From: Bilophila sp964538355
GTDB lineage: Bacteria; Desulfobacterota; Desulfovibrionia; Desulfovibrionales; Desulfovibrionaceae
Length of the DNA: 64,000 nucleotides
Direction: 5' to 3'
Assembly (NCBI GenBank): GCA_964538355.1
Contig: CAZIFC010000001.1
Span: forward strand, 124,001-188,000
The notes beneath the pieces are model-generated. The model was not told the origin of the DNA. It ran no database searches and saw nothing but the letters and a program-made list of their open reading frames with translations. Made by a program: the position numbers and the translations under genes. Of this stretch, positions 61,201 to 64,000 are shown one piece after another; the first letter of the stretch is position 1, and each line of letters begins with the position of its first letter.

Positions 61201-64000
61201 GGTCGCATTGCAGAGCAACTATACGGAAATATTCCGCCTGGATCTTGCAGAATCCCGTATCTCCCCCGTTTACTACGACAAGTCGCTGTGCGCCCTTACG
61301 GCGTCTTCAATAGACTTCAAGAGCTTTATCGGTGAACGGGGTGGCCACGTCCATCCTGAGCATATCAAGGCGTTCAAGGCCTTTTATGATGCCGAACGCG
61401 TGGCAAAACAACTTTTGGCGGGCAAGACATCTCAGGTGGAGTACCGGAAACGGCTCGCTGAGGGCGCACCCTACCGCTGGATCAACGCCGTCATCCGCCC
61501 CATTCCCGAAAACCGCCAGCAGGCTCTGATACTCCTGCAAGACGTTACCGAGGTTCGAGACGAAGAGGCCGCCTTTTACAAGGTGCTTCAGAGCAGCTAC
61601 ACCAAGATTTACGAAATCATGCTGGATGCCGATTCCGTACGCATCCTGTATCAGGATCAGGACAACACCCTGATCTTGCCGGAACTTTCATTTCATTACT
61701 GGGCAGATACGGAACGCATAGCCCACTACAGCGTCCACCCGGAAGATCGCGAAATTTTCTTGAAGCACTATACGCCGGACCATATCCGGGCCAGACTCGC
61801 CAACGGGCAGCGTCTGGTTGCCGAATACCGCATCTTGTCCCTCAGCGGACACTATCACTGGATTTCCTCCTTGCTGCTGCCCATACCTGGCTCGCATGGG
61901 CGACTCCTCATCCTCTGTCAGGACATCAACGAACGCAAGGAAAACGAAGAGCTTGCGGCACGACTTCAGCGTCGCCAGAGTGCCGTTTTCCGTCAGTCCG
62001 GCGACTGCATCATCGAAATCAATCTCCGTACATGGCAGTACACCCGGGCCGTTTCAGCCCCGCAGCTGCCGGAGCTTGAAAGCAAGGGGGATTACCGGGT
62101 TCTCCTTTCCCAAACGCTCAAGTATATTCACCCGGAGGATCTCCCGAAGGTCAAGGCCATTGCCGAGCCTCAGTTTCTCTTTGACTCCTGCCAAAACAAC
62201 CCGCGTACTTTCACGACCCAATACCGGCTCATCAACACCAGCGAGATCTGGCTGGAAAACCGCGTCTTCTTCCTGCAAGACGGCGAGGACATGACCGCTT
62301 TTTTCCTTATCCGGGACATCAGCGAACAAAAGCGTCTGGAAAGGGAGCGCGATACCGAAGAGGAACGCTTCAACCTTGCCCTGCGCGATACCTACACCGA
62401 AATTTACGAAATCAACCCCTCCGAAGACACCTCCCACCTCCTCTACAGCAACAAGACGGTCATGATTCCGCTGGATGAGAACAGGGCCGAAAAGCTCAGC
62501 GCGGCAGCCCGCCGGCTGATCCATCCTGAAGATACCGAACGTTTTCTCTCAACATTCACCGGAGAACATCTCCGAAAGCAGCTGGAAGAGGGGCAGCGGA
62601 AAATTTCCGTTGAATACCGCAGGATTGGAAAAGATGGTGCTTGGCACTGGACAGCATCTTCCGTTGTCCCGCTCTGTATGCACGGTTCTTGCCGGACGGA
62701 ACTTGCCATGCTGCTCGTCCGCGATATCAGCGAACAAAAGGAAGAGGAGCTGCGCCGCCGCATCAGCGAACAGTACGACCATGCCCTCAGAAACATTTAC
62801 GACGAACTTTATGAGCTGAATATCACCCGGAACAGCTACCGCGTCATCTATCAGGCGGAGGGGAAATACAAGACGCCCCAGGAAGGCGGTGCGCTCCACG
62901 ATGTCATCAAGCTTATCGCGGAAAAGATCATTTACCCCGAAGACAAGGCAACGTTTCTGGCCTTTTTCAACATCGACAGCATCCGCAGCCACTTCGCCAA
63001 GGGCCGCGAATACCTTATTGGGGAATTCCGCAAGCTCCGCAGGGACGAAACCTATCACTGGGCTTCGCTTACCCTGTTTCCCGTATCGCAGGAATCCGGC
63101 AGTGACGAGATCTATCTGATCTTCATCATGGACATCGGGGAAAAGAAACAGGCCGAGGAAATAGCCCAGCAGAACATGATTCTTGAGCGGCAGCGGCTCG
63201 ACGACGAACGGTACCGTACCATCGTGGAGCAAACGGACACGCTGGTTTTTGAATGGAACAGGGAAACCAATTCCCGCTACATTTCCCCCAAAATCAAGGA
63301 ACGCTTTGCCGGCGAATACAACCAGCGGAACCTGCTGCAAACCTGGCGGGATGATGACGTCATCCATCCTGACGACAAACACCTTATCAACACCTTTTTG
63401 GAAAAAATCCGTGCCAGCTCCCACACCGAGATGACGGCACGCCTCCGCAAGCGCAGCGGCGAATACATTTGGTGCAAGGTGGCCCTCACCTGCCTGCGTG
63501 ACGAAAACGGCAAACCCAAACGCTACATCGGCACGCTCAATGATGTGGACAAGGCCACGCAGTCCGTGCTGGATCTCAAATACCGCGCCGAATACGACCT
63601 GCTGACCGACGCCTACAACATGTACTCCTTCTACGCCCAAACGGAACAGCTCCTTCACGCGCACCCCGAACGGCACTACAGCATCATCCGCATGGACATC
63701 GATCGCTTCAAGGTCATCAACGATATTTACGGGCTGAAGGAAGGAGACAAGCTGCTCGTCTACATCGCGGACATGCTGCGGGACATGCTGACGGATGGCT
63801 GTATTTTCGGGCGTCTCGGCGGCGACATCTTCTGCATGTGCGTGGATTTCCCGCGGGAACAAGTCATCACCCTCATCAAGAAGATGATAGCGCATCTCGC
63901 CAGCTACCCTCTGCCCTACAAGATTGTGCCCTCCTTCGGCATCTGCGAGGTGGACAACATCAATACGCCCATCAACATCCTGTGCGACTGGGCAAACCTC
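58211..64000 (+). CDS. Giant PAS-repeat signalling protein with two GGDEF domains, 3' end cut
   Basis: The frame is open for 1930 codons to the right edge. Order: two PAS-like modules (about 1-265), GGDEF 1 (about 275-430; RVGGDEFHVYM at 339-349, intact), a GAF domain (about 445-600), a PAS (about 615-730, with the Cys pair ICPFCPVV), then about eight tandem PAS_3/PAC-like modules of roughly 120-130 residues, each with an IHPED-like and an EYR...YHW-like segment and ending D-I/V-x-E-x-K, and a second GGDEF-like domain whose site reads GGDIF (1870-1874). An EAL domain may follow outside. No membrane helix. The first ATG (58211) follows an in-frame stop. Confidence 0.88.
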   Translation, partial: MNRLQDFVDIPEMTTGTAATIAADEHLTLLAANDTFYTLIGEHPETGGNALLPFLAPEDADTFRQCLDAALPFFDWEGSLCAPNGNPFRVRFSATRMNGVLHEKLYPVYLLFCTLAADSGFTASLPNLESIQYSLIDDISEDLPFEYDFLTDTIVYTPKYREVFGQAPVIRGFRARLLDGEDIDPVSAAFRDTFLSLDAAGSLASPERVPEQLLLTQTGSSRWFALYRTTLYDARRTPIKSVGVLRDIDVQKREQLRLLDKSRTDSMTGLYNKTTTEEEIRIALREVQPDRCGILFMIDIDNFKGVNDSMGHLAGDSIIMETARQLKRIFRQGDIIGRVGGDEFHVYMRNVSDLYSIRERAQTLCSSIQSLFASGNLSKNISISVGIAIAESPIPYEALFHKADLALYQAKGNGKNRYEIFGQETDSENGSLNHAKPVADNAARNNIMVDIIDILFSVNDMREGVDKALEFIGHALHVDKLHILEYSLDRKTFSITHEWCSDPKWSSLDTCRNIPIEKLKLATPLNSNGVYYCSDFSALNPEEKTFLYDKSISSLLQCDITRDQHVVGHICFEERGQRRIWTQQEVDALILMSKLLGEYVRQRQASSLLLHNHNDTLNILNNLPSTAVYVIDKDHRLTYFNKTVAKAHPQAHPGMNCFQIFWNREDICPFCPVVSHGNLDSYTTLLEHSPFPGLAEVTLSKIIWEGKPAHVLLLSEHLQSPEERQAKAKRDSLARALCSSYHYVIDVDLGDGTCELLVENSRNRQTIPHITEYAQYSEGLIQRIAPRYREAFLRYFSLKNLRSTFSGEGEPREIHLEYQIIEPGGFRWRSRVAFAYTQNDGSRHILLCIRDIEEQKQAERARKRQDEQVGIALQNSYAKIYQANLPANRITCLFCNTELLAPIDVTGSFDEDLETVMKSRIHPEDRAVFSSFFNAGYILKGLSKGIELSAEYRKQALDGTYHWMLALIVPVPSGAFGEVMLLIRDVTERKKEENSYLVALQSNYTEIFRLDLAESRISPVYYDKSLCALTASSIDFKSFIGERGGHVHPEHIKAFKAFYDAERVAKQLLAGKTSQVEYRKRLAEGAPYRWINAVIRPIPENRQQALILLQDVTEVRDEEAAFYKVLQSSYTKIYEIMLDADSVRILYQDQDNTLILPELSFHYWADTERIAHYSVHPEDREIFLKHYTPDHIRARLANGQRLVAEYRILSLSGHYHWISSLLLPIPGSHGRLLILCQDINERKENEELAARLQRRQSAVFRQSGDCIIEINLRTWQYTRAVSAPQLPELESKGDYRVLLSQTLKYIHPEDLPKVKAIAEPQFLFDSCQNNPRTFTTQYRLINTSEIWLENRVFFLQDGEDMTAFFLIRDISEQKRLERERDTEEERFNLALRDTYTEIYEINPSEDTSHLLYSNKTVMIPLDENRAEKLSAAARRLIHPEDTERFLSTFTGEHLRKQLEEGQRKISVEYRRIGKDGAWHWTASSVVPLCMHGSCRTELAMLLVRDISEQKEEELRRRISEQYDHALRNIYDELYELNITRNSYRVIYQAEGKYKTPQEGGALHDVIKLIAEKIIYPEDKATFLAFFNIDSIRSHFAKGREYLIGEFRKLRRDETYHWASLTLFPVSQESGSDEIYLIFIMDIGEKKQAEEIAQQNMILERQRLDDERYRTIVEQTDTLVFEWNRETNSRYISPKIKERFAGEYNQRNLLQTWRDDDVIHPDDKHLINTFLEKIRASSHTEMTARLRKRSGEYIWCKVALTCLRDENGKPKRYIGTLNDVDKATQSVLDLKYRAEYDLLTDAYNMYSFYAQTEQLLHAHPERHYSIIRMDIDRFKVINDIYGLKEGDKLLVYIADMLRDMLTDGCIFGRLGGDIFCMCVDFPREQVITLIKKMIAHLASYPLPYKIVPSFGICEVDNINTPINILCDWANL

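Overview
The window reads as chromosomal DNA from an anaerobic, sulfite/sulfate-metabolising deltaproteobacterium of the Desulfovibrionaceae (Desulfovibrio/Bilophila type). The indicators are a class III tetraheme cytochrome c3, an exported CbiK cobaltochelatase, FdhE and MobA for molybdo/tungsto-enzymes, a TauE/SafE-type exporter, an FmdE-family protein, DUF134 plus Mrp, lactate permease, and many c-di-GMP signalling proteins. The genus is inferred from gene content, not proven. No rRNA, tRNA, CRISPR array or insertion sequence was seen.

Layout. 1-2.6 kb: a cut-off OlsF-like double acyltransferase and a tyrosine recombinase. 2.6-9.6 kb: two cobalamin loci (cbiK-cobD and cbiL-permease-cbiC), each behind its own cobalamin riboswitch; a FocA/NirC-type channel lies between them. 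10-17 kb: c-di-GMP signalling, with a membrane diguanylate cyclase facing an Hpt / hybrid kinase / REC-GGDEF-EAL set. 17.5-32.5 kb: MFS exporter, mgsA, fdhE, cytochrome c3, mobA coupled to a large SNF2 helicase, an RclC-like protein, a flavodoxin-ferredoxin, a purine permease, an M15 peptidase with DUF523, and TauE. 32.7-36.7 kb: a dead beta-lactamase/DUF302 fusion, an FmdE-MoeA-like fusion and a CI-type regulator.

36.9-49.4 kb is the most coherent accessory block. A sigma-54 activator (with yjbQ) is divergent from a long gene set: tripartite tricarboxylate transporter tctB-tctA-tctC, RidA, a three-subunit flavin/[2Fe-2S] amine or D-amino-acid dehydrogenase of the HcnABC/LhpBEF type, a sodium:solute symporter with a 37-residue partner protein, and an Asp/Glu-racemase-family enzyme. 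A -24/-12 promoter and several TGTAA-N7-TTACA sites lie in the divergent intergenic region. The block looks like a regulated system for uptake, racemisation and oxidation of an amino-acid-like compound whose identity the sequence does not give.

49.5-64 kb: a GAF-Fis regulator without an AAA+ domain, lactate permease, LysR regulator, DUF134-unknown-Mrp operon, a thioredoxin/thioredoxin reductase pair, and the first 1930 codons of a very long GGDEF / GAF / multi-PAS / GGDEF protein that runs off the right edge. Many intergenic regions carry G/C-run hairpins of similar design.
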